Source: Candidatus Humimicrobium oleiphilum (lineage in GTDB: Bacteria > Actinomycetota > Humimicrobiia > Humimicrobiales > Humimicrobiaceae). Taken from it: DNA of 36,423 nucleotides. Under the pieces are notes generated by a model. That model ran no database searches and was not told where the DNA came from. It worked only from the letters and a program-made list of their open reading frames with translations. The stretch is taken from contig DBPS01000024.1 in assembly GCA_002304935.1 (NCBI GenBank), forward strand, positions 1 to 36,423. Reading direction: 5' to 3'. Positions 25,556 to 33,895 of the stretch are shown here, piece by piece (within the stretch, counting starts at the first letter, position 1; every line of letters starts with the position of its first letter). Both the position numbers and the translations under genes were made by a program.

Positions 25556-25978
25556 TCATATAAGAAAATTGAAATCCTTAAATCCGGAAGGCATTAGCTT
25601 TTCATATATTTTCTTCCTGAAAGTAAGAATATTATTTGACCCAAGCCTTTCACATATGCTTACAAACAACGCTTCATCAAGATCGATTTCGTTAATGTTC
25701 AGTCCCCAGTAATGCTCAAGAATCTGGAAAGCCCGGCTTACGTCACTATGCTCATGCATTTCAATATTAAAATTTTTTATTATGTTTTCCATAAAAACTA
25801 TTTCGGTCTGCCTGGATATCATTATTCCAATAAGCTTGCTCACCTGTACTACAGTTGAAAAAGGAATGACATATGTAAGATGTGGATTATCCTTTAGAAA
25901 TACTGATGCCTTTTTATGATTCAGATCATTTTTATCTACAGCTGCATATAAAAAACTGGTGTCAGTAATTGCAAGCAA
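25556..25978 (-). CDS. PIN-domain protein (toxin-like, apparently degenerate active site)
   Basis: A 140-residue PIN-fold protein. ITDTSFLYAAVDKNDLNHKKA at the start is the classic first strand and helix with the metal-binding Asp (D6), and DEALFVSICERLGSNNILTFRKK fits the last part of the fold. VapC-like PIN toxins are Mg2+-dependent RNases using three to four acids. Here the second acid position reads Gln (TVVQVSKL) and the last one reads Arg (LTFRKK instead of LTxD), so catalysis may be lost or altered. TTG start with GGAGG six bases upstream; it begins 2 bp after the antitoxin stop. Confidence 0.82.
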   Translation of the reverse strand: MLAITDTSFLYAAVDKNDLNHKKASVFLKDNPHLTYVIPFSTVVQVSKLIGIMISRQTEIVFMENIIKNFNIEMHEHSDVSRAFQILEHYWGLNINEIDLDEALFVSICERLGSNNILTFRKKIYEKLMPSGFKDFNFLI

Positions 25979-25980
25979 TA

Positions 25981-26214
25981 TTAACCTCCGTTTTTATTTT
26001 TTTCGTATTTTTTCAAGTCACCGGAAACATCCCTGTGCCCGCTTTCGCCAATACCTATAATACCGAAATCTTTTTTTGGCATCTTTCTTGATAGATATTC
26101 CTGTACTGCTTCCCGCACAATTAATGTTATTGATTTACCTTCCGCCCTGGACATGCTTTTAAGGAGTATCATAATATCTTTATCAAGAAGCACATTTGTT
26201 CTTTCTTTTTCCAA
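25981..26214 (-). CDS. Ribbon-helix-helix (CopG/Arc-like) antitoxin-type DNA-binding protein
   Basis: About 77 residues. ERTNVLLDKDIMILLKSMSR followed by SITLIVREAVQEYLSRK has the strand-helix-helix pattern of ribbon-helix-helix repressors that pair with PIN proteins, block the toxin through the C-terminal tail and repress their own operon. I choose the TTG at 26212-26214 because GGAGAG lies six bases upstream and the protein then begins just before the DNA-binding strand. A TTG at 26232 would add six residues without a ribosome site. It is first in an apparent operon with the PIN, SDR and membrane-protein genes. Confidence 0.82.
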   Translation of the reverse strand: MEKERTNVLLDKDIMILLKSMSRAEGKSITLIVREAVQEYLSRKMPKKDFGIIGIGESGHRDVSGDLKKYEKNKNGG

Positions 26215-26391
26215 TATGTACTCTCCGGTCAAATTATTATTTATTCATACTTAACAAAAAATATATAACAAAAAAACTGGCAAAACTTCCAATGCTGAAA
26301 ATCTAAAAACCGGCTCATGACTTTTTCAGTAAAAATCAACGGAATATTTTCAGAACCGCATCTGATTTTACAGCTTTACAAAACATTGCAA

Positions 26392-26425
26392 TTTATAGTA
26401 ATATTAACATTAATATTACTATAAA
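26392..26425. promoter_or_regulatory. 16-bp perfect inverted repeat between the RHH/PIN operon and the GT-C gene
   Basis: The arms TTTATAGTAATATTAA (26392-26407) and TTAATATTACTATAAA (26410-26425) are exact reverse complements around a 2-base centre. The repeat lies between divergent transcription units, so a terminator role is unlikely. Ribbon-helix-helix proteins bind short palindromes, so this may be an operator, and it is about 70 bp from the GT-C start. A run of ATTAAT units follows at about 26438-26458. Confidence 0.5.
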
Positions 26426-26495
26426 TATAATTAAATATATTAATATTAATATTAATATCTAATAATAAAGCATAAAACTCATATTTTCAAGATTT

Positions 26496-28466
26496 ATGGC
26501 AATATTGCAGTTATTAAAACTGATTCCGGCAATAGCATCATTTGTTTTTATAGGATATCCCTTTTCTTATTTTCTGATTGTCCGCTCCAGACTTGCTGCA
26601 AGCGATATAGAAGCATATATGAGATACAAGAATATTTACGGTTCTGTTTTGAACATTATATTAAGTTTTTTCATCGGCACACTGATCGCCACTTTATATC
26701 TGAACACCCTCTCTCTTCTTGGAATAAATTTCAGCTTCTTAAACATAACCATATTCAGCGGCATTTTCCTTATTATTTCTGTCTTCATATATGCAAAATA
26801 CAAAAGAAGACTTATCGAAGTTGCCAAATTTTCTGCCGGCAGCATAGATAATGTTTTTTTCCTTAATTTCAGACGCCTGAGGATAATAAAAAAAAGCAGT
26901 GAAAAAAATCCGGAAACGGGGTATAGCTTTGAACAGTTAAGCCTGAAAAAACCTGATTTTAAAACAAGGTTTGAAAAATTTAAAAATGATCCTGGAACGG
27001 TCAATACGCTCAAATCCATTATAATCATTCTTATTGCAGTAAACTGTCTTGCCGTTCTGTTCTTTGCCATCCTCTTTCCAATAAGATTCTGGGACGCGAT
27101 ATCCTGCTGGAGCCTTAAAGCAAAAGCATTCTTTATTGATAAAAACATTTTCACATTTTATCAGAACCATAATTACGGATTTGCCCACAATTCCTATCCT
27201 GTTTACCTTTCCCTTATACAGACATGGATTTATATCTGGCTTGGCAATGTAAATGAAAACCTGGCAAAGATAATCTTCCCGATTTTTTATTATTCCTCAA
27301 TTTTTCTTGTATTTAATTTCTTCAGAAAAAAATTCGGTGGCCTGCTTGCAAGCATTCTTGCTTTAATATTCAGCAGCATTCCTATAATTGCTGACCACGG
27401 CTATATCGAATATACAAACCTTTTGTACTCAACAGTTCTCTTTATAGCTGTGTATTTCTTTTCCACCTACATATCAAATGAAATATCAGAGATAAATGAA
27501 AGCACTGCCAGGAAACAGGGGATCATTGAAGATATCAGGTACTATTTTTATGAAAGAAAGACAAAAATGTCCTTTGATTTTAAAATACATAATGACCTGG
27601 ATTCCGTATTTAAAAGCAGGCCTACAAATGGAAATATTACTTTTAACAATGCAGGCAGCCAGAATATCTATCCCGGCCCGGACTCCTCATTGAAAGGACT
27701 GAACATACTCAGCATTGACAGATACAGGAAATACTCCCATTTATATATCAGCTCTGTATTTTTTGCAATGCTATGCCTTATCAGAAGTGAAGGATTTGTC
27801 TACTGCGCACTTTTCTTTCTAATATGCCTTATAGTTTATTTTTTCGGCCTCAGCAGAAAAGCCTGGCTCAAAAGAAGGTTTAAAAAAGTCCTTATCAGTT
27901 TTTCAGAACCTTCTGACACCGAAGATTACAGGGAATGGAAAGACAAAATAAACGCAAAATTTGTAAAAAACGGCGACACCCCATATACAGCTCTCAAACT
28001 TTTTTTAAAAAAACTCTTTCTTCCAATATTTTTCCTGTCTGCAATCAATCTTCCGTGGCTTCTGGCAAAATCATTACTGAATCTCTCGTTTACAAGCACC
28101 GAATGGCAGAAAATTTTAAATGACGGGATCAGCTGCAGGATGATTGGTGAGGGGTTTAAGAGAGCTTTATCTTCTTTTACAACAGAATTCATTTATTCTT
28201 CCTATGATTCTACAAGAGCATTTCTGGGCTCATCATACGGACCCATACTGATAATACTTCTTATTCTTTTCATTATGACGATAAAAAAAGCCTTTACAAA
28301 CGGGGGTCTTGTATTCTTTCTTTTCACAAGCCTTGTATTTTTAAGTGCATTCATCTCCATAATCTTTATAAAGGAGTTTGAAGGCTCAATTGAAAGATAT
28401 ATCCTTCCAGGGTTTTTTCTTTCATTTTACTGGATATTTTCAAATACATTTAAAGCCAGGAACTGA
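26496..28466 (+). CDS. Polytopic membrane protein, GT-C-like glycosyltransferase
   Basis: A 656-residue protein with roughly twelve membrane helices and a soluble stretch near 335-410. The segment FPIRFWDAISCWSLKAKAFF places an Asp (D200) at the start of an outward loop, then AHNSYPVYLSLIQTWIYIWLG. This is the layout of GT39/ArnT-like enzymes, which use polyprenyl-phosphate sugars as donors and act on the outer face of the membrane. The acceptor cannot be told from sequence. ATG start at 26496 without a strong ribosome site. It stands between the RHH/PIN operon (divergent) and the phosphoesterase gene. Confidence 0.75.
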   Translation: MAILQLLKLIPAIASFVFIGYPFSYFLIVRSRLAASDIEAYMRYKNIYGSVLNIILSFFIGTLIATLYLNTLSLLGINFSFLNITIFSGIFLIISVFIYAKYKRRLIEVAKFSAGSIDNVFFLNFRRLRIIKKSSEKNPETGYSFEQLSLKKPDFKTRFEKFKNDPGTVNTLKSIIIILIAVNCLAVLFFAILFPIRFWDAISCWSLKAKAFFIDKNIFTFYQNHNYGFAHNSYPVYLSLIQTWIYIWLGNVNENLAKIIFPIFYYSSIFLVFNFFRKKFGGLLASILALIFSSIPIIADHGYIEYTNLLYSTVLFIAVYFFSTYISNEISEINESTARKQGIIEDIRYYFYERKTKMSFDFKIHNDLDSVFKSRPTNGNITFNNAGSQNIYPGPDSSLKGLNILSIDRYRKYSHLYISSVFFAMLCLIRSEGFVYCALFFLICLIVYFFGLSRKAWLKRRFKKVLISFSEPSDTEDYREWKDKINAKFVKNGDTPYTALKLFLKKLFLPIFFLSAINLPWLLAKSLLNLSFTSTEWQKILNDGISCRMIGEGFKRALSSFTTEFIYSSYDSTRAFLGSSYGPILIILLILFIMTIKKAFTNGGLVFFLFTSLVFLSAFISIIFIKEFEGSIERYILPGFFLSFYWIFSNTFKARN

Positions 28467-28490
28467 CAGCTTGTATCCATAGTGTATAAT
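28463..28490 (+). promoter_or_regulatory. Candidate promoter of the metallophosphoesterase gene
   Basis: CTGACA (28463-28468), a 16-base spacer and a perfect TATAAT (28485-28490) form a good promoter match. It overlaps the stop codon of the preceding membrane-protein gene and would start transcription near 28497, giving a leader of about 34 nt. Confidence 0.55.
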
Positions 28491-28530
28491 TTAAAATGAT
28501 TTAAATAGGAATAATTAAATAACTATTTTT

Positions 28531-29580
28531 ATGACAGATATCTTTATAATATATTTTGTTTTATTTGTAATAGTATTGTTTGGCCTTACAGTAATATTCT
28601 GGTATGCATACAGGTTTGAGCCTATTAATTTTGCATTAACGGAAAATAATATATTTATCAAGACAAATGCTCCAGACCACTCAGAACAGTACAATACTGA
28701 TAAAACTGCAAATCCGGCAAAACCCTTAAAAATACTACATCTTTCTGACCTGCATCTAAGGACAGACTATAAAGGCAGCAGGCTTGCCAGCTTTTTAAAA
28801 ATACTTTCCCTAGATTATTATGACCTTATTTTTATAACCGGCGACATGGTGGAAAAAGATAATCTGCAGGGCAGGCTTATGGATGTTCTTAAAAACTTCA
28901 GGGCAAAATACGGGATTTATGCTGTATTCGGGGCACATGATTATTATAATAAAAAGCCTTCTGAATTCTTAAGCAACATGTTTAAAAAAAAGGAAGCTTA
29001 TTCCAGACAGAATGATTACATGACCCTGAAGAAGAAACTTGAAAATGCAGGCATAAAAGTGCTTATCAATGAAAACGTAACACTTAATAAAGAAATAGCA
29101 GGTTTTCCTGAAATAAAAATAATCGGTGTCGATGATCCTATAATAAATAAAATGGATATAAGAAAATCGCTTGAGGATTTAAATGATAACACCGAAATCA
29201 TTAAGCAGGATGGTTTTTTAAAATCTGAAACCTATAGAAAAACATTCAGTATTTCCGGAAAAGAAAACCATGACATAAGAAAAAGCAAATCCCTGAACAT
29301 AGCATTAATACATACGCCGGACAGCTATGCCCTGGCAAGTCTTGCCCTGAACGGAACAGACATAATTTTTGCAGGCCATACTCATGGAGGCCAGGTAAGA
29401 ATTCCGGGGAAAGGCGCCATAATATCGGGCTGCAATATAAAGACAAAATTTGCTTCCGGCCTCTTTTATTTTGATGATTTTGTCCTGCAGGTCAGTAAGG
29501 GGCTTGGAGAGGGACGGTTCTCCAAATTCAGAATATACTGCCAGCCTGAAGCAATAATCACAAAACTTTTCATAAATTAG
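28531..29580 (+). CDS. Membrane-anchored metallophosphoesterase (YkuE-like)
   Basis: A 349-residue calcineurin-like phosphoesterase with an N-terminal membrane helix (about 3-24). Metal-binding motifs are LHLSDLHLR (D73, H75), ITGDMVE (D105), FGAHDYY (134-139) and AGHTHGGQVRIP. In the third motif the usual Asn of GNH[DE] is Ala (A135). Relatives such as YkuE and LpxG/YaeI-like enzymes cleave phosphate esters or pyrophosphate bonds of lipids near the membrane. It contains an insertion of about 40 residues (NKKPSEFLSNMFKKKEAYS...) after the third motif. The exact substrate is unknown. Confidence 0.88.
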   Translation: MTDIFIIYFVLFVIVLFGLTVIFWYAYRFEPINFALTENNIFIKTNAPDHSEQYNTDKTANPAKPLKILHLSDLHLRTDYKGSRLASFLKILSLDYYDLIFITGDMVEKDNLQGRLMDVLKNFRAKYGIYAVFGAHDYYNKKPSEFLSNMFKKKEAYSRQNDYMTLKKKLENAGIKVLINENVTLNKEIAGFPEIKIIGVDDPIINKMDIRKSLEDLNDNTEIIKQDGFLKSETYRKTFSISGKENHDIRKSKSLNIALIHTPDSYALASLALNGTDIIFAGHTHGGQVRIPGKGAIISGCNIKTKFASGLFYFDDFVLQVSKGLGEGRFSKFRIYCQPEAIITKLFIN

Positions 29581-29675
29581 CACATATTTTTTTTATATTT
29601 CTACTTATAATTTTTTTACATGAAACTATAATATTAATTCAGTATAAAAAATAAAAAGATTAAACAGGAGATGAT

Positions 29676-30827
29676 ATGCCGGATATAGAGTCTTCAAGAT
29701 GCCCGAATTGCGGGGCATCTATTAACAGCGATTCAGGAACCTGTACTTACTGCGGTTCAAAACTGAAAAACAAAACCGATAAAAAAGAAATTTCAACCGA
29801 AGAATATATAAAAGAAGAAGTTAACAAAATCCCCGTACGCAAAAGCAGGATAAAACCCTTGATAATCTCACTTGTAGTTGTCTTTGTAATCGTGGGCATT
29901 CTGGCCATAATGATCAGTTATGGATCAAGAAACTCAGAGGCAGGAAAATCTGCAGAAAAAGACAGCAGCATAAGTTCCAAAACCCCGCAGGATAATGGAG
30001 AATATGGTCCGATTTCTTTTAACTTCCCTTATAATATCGGCTTCTCCTCTATAGTTGATGGTAATTATGACATTTTTGTTGTCGAAAAAAGGACTTCAAA
30101 ACCAGTCAACCTGACAGAAAACAGCAACGCAGATGACATTGGTATATGTTTCTCCTATGATAATAAAAAAATAGCCTGCGCATCCGGTGAAAAAGATTTA
30201 TTATCAGCCTGCATATTAAATACTGGCGGAAGCGATTTTCAAAAAATTAAAGAAAACGGAGAAAACAGTGAATGGCCGTACTCCTTTTCTGCTGACGGAA
30301 AGCTTGTCTCTTTTGTTACGTTGAAAAATGACAAAACCGGTATTTATTCTTTTAATTTTGAAAATAAAAAAATTACGAAGCTTTTCAGCAGTAAAGAGAG
30401 CGAAAACTGTCCGACATTTTCTCCTGATGAAAGCAAATTACTTTTTAATTCAAACAAAGATGGCGATTTTGAAATATTCCTGCTTGACCTGAAATCTGCA
30501 AAAGCGCTTCAGCTTACCGATAATGATGCAGACGACATCAGTCCGTGCTTTTCTCCTGATGGCGAAAGGATAATCTATTCTTCCAATATGGACGGAGATT
30601 ATGAAATATATTCGATTGACTTAAATGGAGAAGAAAGCATCCAGCTGACTGACAGCAGCTATGATGAAACAATGCCAGCTATTTCTCCTGATGGCGAGTA
30701 CATTGCTTTTGTATCTGATAAAAATCAGTCTTTTAGCAGTATCTATATTATGAAGGCAGACGGTTCGGATATAAAAAAACTTACGGATAGCAACTATGAG
30801 GAAACACAACCGTTTTTCGGAAAATAG
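29676..30827 (+). CDS. Zinc-ribbon membrane protein with a TolB-like beta-propeller
   Basis: A 383-residue protein. CPNCGASINSDSGTCTYCGS (from residue 9) is a four-Cys zinc ribbon, followed by a basic stretch and one membrane helix (about 64-86). After a Ser-rich linker the rest forms about six repeats of the PD40/TolB type, each with (S/F)SPDG(E/K)xI.(F/Y).S...G..(E/D)I(Y/F)..D...... The ribbon would be inside and the propeller outside. Propellers of this kind bind peptides or proteins; no enzymatic motif is seen. Strong ribosome site AGGAG five bases before the ATG. Confidence 0.85.
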   Translation: MPDIESSRCPNCGASINSDSGTCTYCGSKLKNKTDKKEISTEEYIKEEVNKIPVRKSRIKPLIISLVVVFVIVGILAIMISYGSRNSEAGKSAEKDSSISSKTPQDNGEYGPISFNFPYNIGFSSIVDGNYDIFVVEKRTSKPVNLTENSNADDIGICFSYDNKKIACASGEKDLLSACILNTGGSDFQKIKENGENSEWPYSFSADGKLVSFVTLKNDKTGIYSFNFENKKITKLFSSKESENCPTFSPDESKLLFNSNKDGDFEIFLLDLKSAKALQLTDNDADDISPCFSPDGERIIYSSNMDGDYEIYSIDLNGEESIQLTDSSYDETMPAISPDGEYIAFVSDKNQSFSSIYIMKADGSDIKKLTDSNYEETQPFFGK

Positions 30828-30880
30828 CTATTTGTGGAATTTTTTTTAATTTTTATATAAAATCATGAAGTATTTTCTTT

Positions 30881-30916
30881 AACCAGCCAGGCTCTGGTTT
30901 ATCAGCCTGAATTTTT
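30881..30916 (+). terminator. Probable intrinsic terminator with an overlapping alternative hairpin
   Basis: CAGGCT (30888-30893) and AGCCTG (30904-30909) form a 6-bp stem with a 10-base loop, followed by AATTTTT, as in a Rho-independent terminator. AACCAG (30881-30886) and CTGGTT (30894-30899) form a competing stem that shares bases with the first loop. It sits about 54 bp after the propeller gene and 70 bp before the next gene. Either simple termination or attenuation is possible. Confidence 0.45.
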
Positions 30917-30985
30917 AACAAGATGACAAAGTGACTTCAGGTAACATTTGTAATTTGAAAATATAACATAAAAAGGCATAAAGAA

Positions 30986-31552
30986 ATGAGATTAAAAAGA
31001 TTTTTATATTTTGCAATAATAATAATATTTATTTCAGCATCTTCTGTTGCTGTTTCTGCATGTTCAAAAACCGGTGATACAGAGCAACTGACCACAATAG
31101 CTGCACAGGATACAAAGTCTTCTGATTCCCAGACTTCAAAGTCGCAGCAAACTACGACTTCAACAACAGTAAAGGAAACAACAACCACCCGTCAAAGCCT
31201 TCCGGAAAACCTGCAGAAATTTATTGATGATGCAGATAAATTATTTGAGTCCGGAGAATATGCGGAAGCAGTAAGCGCATACAGGACAGCAAAAGCAACT
31301 CTTCAGGCAATATCGTCAGTTGACCCTGAAATAATAAATGAAGCCATTGAAAAAATGGAAGCGAATTTCGATAAGGCAAAGACTATTACTGATACGGCAA
31401 GAATACATTACGGTAATGCAATGCAGCTGGAATATGAAAAAAGGATAGATGAAGCAATCGAGCAGTTGGAAGAAGCCTTAAAGATATATCCCAGATACCA
31501 GGATGCAATTGATGCACTTGCCAGCATAAAAACATTATATAACCTGAAATAA
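30986..31552 (+). CDS. TPR-containing lipoprotein
   Basis: A 188-residue predicted lipoprotein. The N-terminal signal ends in VAVSAC, giving lipidated Cys at about residue 26, followed by a long Ser/Thr/Gln-rich linker (about 30-70). Helical repeats follow with TPR character: FIDDADKLFESGEYAEAVSAY and HYGNAMQLEYEKRIDEAIEQL, the latter continuing into a second helix. TPR units bind other proteins, so this is likely a surface scaffold or assembly factor for envelope enzymes nearby. Specific partner unknown. Confidence 0.8.
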   Translation: MRLKRFLYFAIIIIFISASSVAVSACSKTGDTEQLTTIAAQDTKSSDSQTSKSQQTTTSTTVKETTTTRQSLPENLQKFIDDADKLFESGEYAEAVSAYRTAKATLQAISSVDPEIINEAIEKMEANFDKAKTITDTARIHYGNAMQLEYEKRIDEAIEQLEEALKIYPRYQDAIDALASIKTLYNLK

Positions 31553-31706
31553 TTATTTTATTTCTTTTAAAAACCTGCCAGCTTACTTAGAATAAAACTA
31601 GTAATATGTGATTTATCTTTTAATGTTACTATTGAATTATTTATTAAAAAATTTTCAGCATTAAAATATTAAAATAATTGTCTGAACTACTATTTTTGTT
31701 TTAAAA

Positions 31707-32744
31707 ATGACAAGAGATAAAAAAGATCTTGATTACTGGGACAAATATTACGGTAATAAAAAAAGCAGCAGGACTTCTGGAAACAGAGAAACCTCTGGAA
31801 GCAGCAGATCTGCATCTGGCAGCAGACGATATCTGGATGAGGGCACCACTTCCCGCAGCAATCAGTCAAAAAGAAACCGAAACGAAAAGTATGAATCAAA
31901 AATAGTAGGCTCGGAATATAAGGTTAAAAAGAGAAAAAGAAAATCAGGTATTTCAAGAGCGGTTACTACAACAATACTTATTATTATTGTATTTTTCCTG
32001 GGGTTTTTTACTTTTTATGCCATAGATAATGAGTGGTTCAGCAAAAAAACCGACGATTCTGCAACAAACAATACTAATTCAGCCGAATCAGCATCAACAG
32101 AAGAAGTTGTCCAGGAGGAAAACCTGATGTCTGCAAGAGGAGTTGAAAGCGAAAGTTCTCAGACTGAAGAAATATCTGCCAAAGAAACAGAATCCTCCAC
32201 CAGCCAGCCCGTTGAGAGCTCTGGCGAGGATAAGAAAAATGAACCGGTATCTTTCCTGCAGAGAATAATTATGTTTTTTAAATCCATTACCGGCAGAGAT
32301 AATACCGAAGATGATTATTCTGAAAGATTAACTATTAATATATATTTTGCAATGCTTGGCAATGAAGAGATATTTAATGCTGAAAAAAGAACGATTGCAG
32401 CAGGAAGCGTAAAGAATGCTGTTGCCAATGCAGTAAATGAGCTTTTAAAAGGGCCAGTTGAAGAGTATAATTTTGCAGTAATCCCTCCGGGAACAAAATT
32501 AATGGATATAGAGATTGTCAATGATATTGCCAGAATCAATCTGTCACAGGAATTTCTTTCCAACAGCCTGGATACAAGTATTCTGGATGAATATATAATC
32601 TATACCATTGTAAACACATTGACTGAAATAAAAGAAATAAGGGCAGTTGTTTTTCTTATAAGCGGCAAAGAAATAAAAGAGTACGGAAATGTCGATCTCA
32701 GACTGCCGGCAATAAGAAATGAAAAATACCTGGAAAAATCTTGA
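31707..32744 (+). CDS. GerMN-domain membrane protein with Ser/Arg-rich N-terminus
   Basis: A 345-residue protein. The first ~85 residues are low in complexity, rich in Ser, Arg, Lys and Gly and probably cytoplasmic. One membrane helix (about 92-112) and a Ser/Glu/Thr-rich outward linker (about 115-195) lead into a GerMN domain (about 205-340) with LTINIYFAMLGNEEIF, NAVANAVNELLKGPVEE, VIPPGTKLMDIEIVNDIARI and IIYTIVNTLTEIKEIRAVVF. GerMN domains occur in spore-germination GerM and in many non-sporulating cell-wall proteins such as LpqB, so the domain alone does not imply sporulation. Confidence 0.88.
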   Translation: MTRDKKDLDYWDKYYGNKKSSRTSGNRETSGSSRSASGSRRYLDEGTTSRSNQSKRNRNEKYESKIVGSEYKVKKRKRKSGISRAVTTTILIIIVFFLGFFTFYAIDNEWFSKKTDDSATNNTNSAESASTEEVVQEENLMSARGVESESSQTEEISAKETESSTSQPVESSGEDKKNEPVSFLQRIIMFFKSITGRDNTEDDYSERLTINIYFAMLGNEEIFNAEKRTIAAGSVKNAVANAVNELLKGPVEEYNFAVIPPGTKLMDIEIVNDIARINLSQEFLSNSLDTSILDEYIIYTIVNTLTEIKEIRAVVFLISGKEIKEYGNVDLRLPAIRNEKYLEKS

Positions 32745-32795
32745 AAATCAAGTAAAAATATTAAGAACTGATACATTTTTAAAAAGGAGAAAGAT

Positions 32796-33725
32796 TTGAA
32801 AATATTAATTACAGGAGGAGCAGGGTTTATCGGGTCAAATGTCGCTGACCTTCTTATAAAAAACAATATCGAAGTCGTTGTAATTGACGATCTTTCTACC
32901 GGCAAGCTTGAAAATGTAAACAGTAATGCCAGGTTTTACAAATGCGACTTACGTGAACCCAAAGTTTTCAGTATCATTGAAGCGGAAAAACCAGATATTG
33001 TAATCCATAATGCTGCCCAGATGAGCGTAAGAAATTCTGTTGAAGATCCTGAAAATGATGCAAGCATAAACATACTCGGAAGCATAAATCTTTTTGAAGC
33101 ATGCAGAAAATACAGCATAAAGAGAATCATTTTTGCTTCAAGCGGGGGAACTGTATACGGGGAACAGGCAAGTTTTCCGGCAGATGAGACGCACCCGACA
33201 AAGCCCATATGCCCTTACGGAGTCGCAAAGCTCGCCATAGAAAAATATCTTTATTACTATTATGTGACATATGGCATAAAATATACTGCTTTAAGATATG
33301 CAAACATATACGGGCCCAGGCAGGACCCACATGGAGAAGCAGGGGTTGTTGCCATATTCTCAGAAAAGATAATCGGCGGAGACCAGCCTATAATTAACGG
33401 AGACGGCAATCAGACAAGGGACTATGTTTATGTGGGGGATGTTGCAAAGGCAAACCTTCTTGCAATTGATAGTGAATTTACCGGTGAAATAAACATATCA
33501 ACAGCAGTCGAGACAAGCGTAAATGAATTGTTCAATATTCTTAAGGAAATATCAGGCAGGCAAAACCTTCATGAATTGCACGGGCCTGCCAAAGAAGGGG
33601 AGCAGAAAAGAAGCGTTCTCTCATATAATAAAGCAGAACTGATTCTTGGATGGAAGCCTGAAGTAAAAATAAGAGACGGGCTTGCAAAAACCTACAGCTG
33701 GTTTAAGGATAATATAAATATCTGA
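32796..33725 (+). CDS. NAD-dependent UDP-sugar epimerase (GalE-like extended SDR)
   Basis: A 309-residue extended SDR that most likely interconverts UDP-glucose/galactose or their N-acetyl forms. GGAGFIGSNVADLL is the NAD site, VIDDLSTGKLENV is the adenosine-binding strand, FASSGGTVYGE gives the catalytic Ser/Thr and YGVAK gives Y141 and K145. RYANIYGPRQDPHGEAGVVAIF is the sugar-binding segment typical of bacterial GalE homologues. The start is TTG (32796) with AAGGAG upstream; it yields the standard MKILITGGAGFIG. It begins the last glycan-gene segment of the window. Confidence 0.92.
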   Translation: MKILITGGAGFIGSNVADLLIKNNIEVVVIDDLSTGKLENVNSNARFYKCDLREPKVFSIIEAEKPDIVIHNAAQMSVRNSVEDPENDASINILGSINLFEACRKYSIKRIIFASSGGTVYGEQASFPADETHPTKPICPYGVAKLAIEKYLYYYYVTYGIKYTALRYANIYGPRQDPHGEAGVVAIFSEKIIGGDQPIINGDGNQTRDYVYVGDVAKANLLAIDSEFTGEINISTAVETSVNELFNILKEISGRQNLHELHGPAKEGEQKRSVLSYNKAELILGWKPEVKIRDGLAKTYSWFKDNINI

Positions 33726-33895
33726 TATGCCTGATTAAGAAAAGTAAAAATATAAAATAAAATATAAAATAATAGAAAAATAAAAATCATACATAATATG
33801 CGCTATCTAAAAGATTTTTATAACTTTTAATAATAATAGCTTTTAAAATAAACATATAATGCATAAATCTTGTAGAGAAGGACAATTACTATTTA

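Noticed and set aside
26401..26460. AT-rich repeats as a replication origin or CRISPR leader
   Set aside because: No DnaA boxes, no origin genes and no spaced repeats are present; the tract is too short and the context is an ordinary divergent promoter region.
31707..32744. Spore-germination protein GerM as evidence for a spore-former
   Set aside because: The GerMN domain also occurs in non-sporulating cell-wall proteins and no other spore gene is visible.
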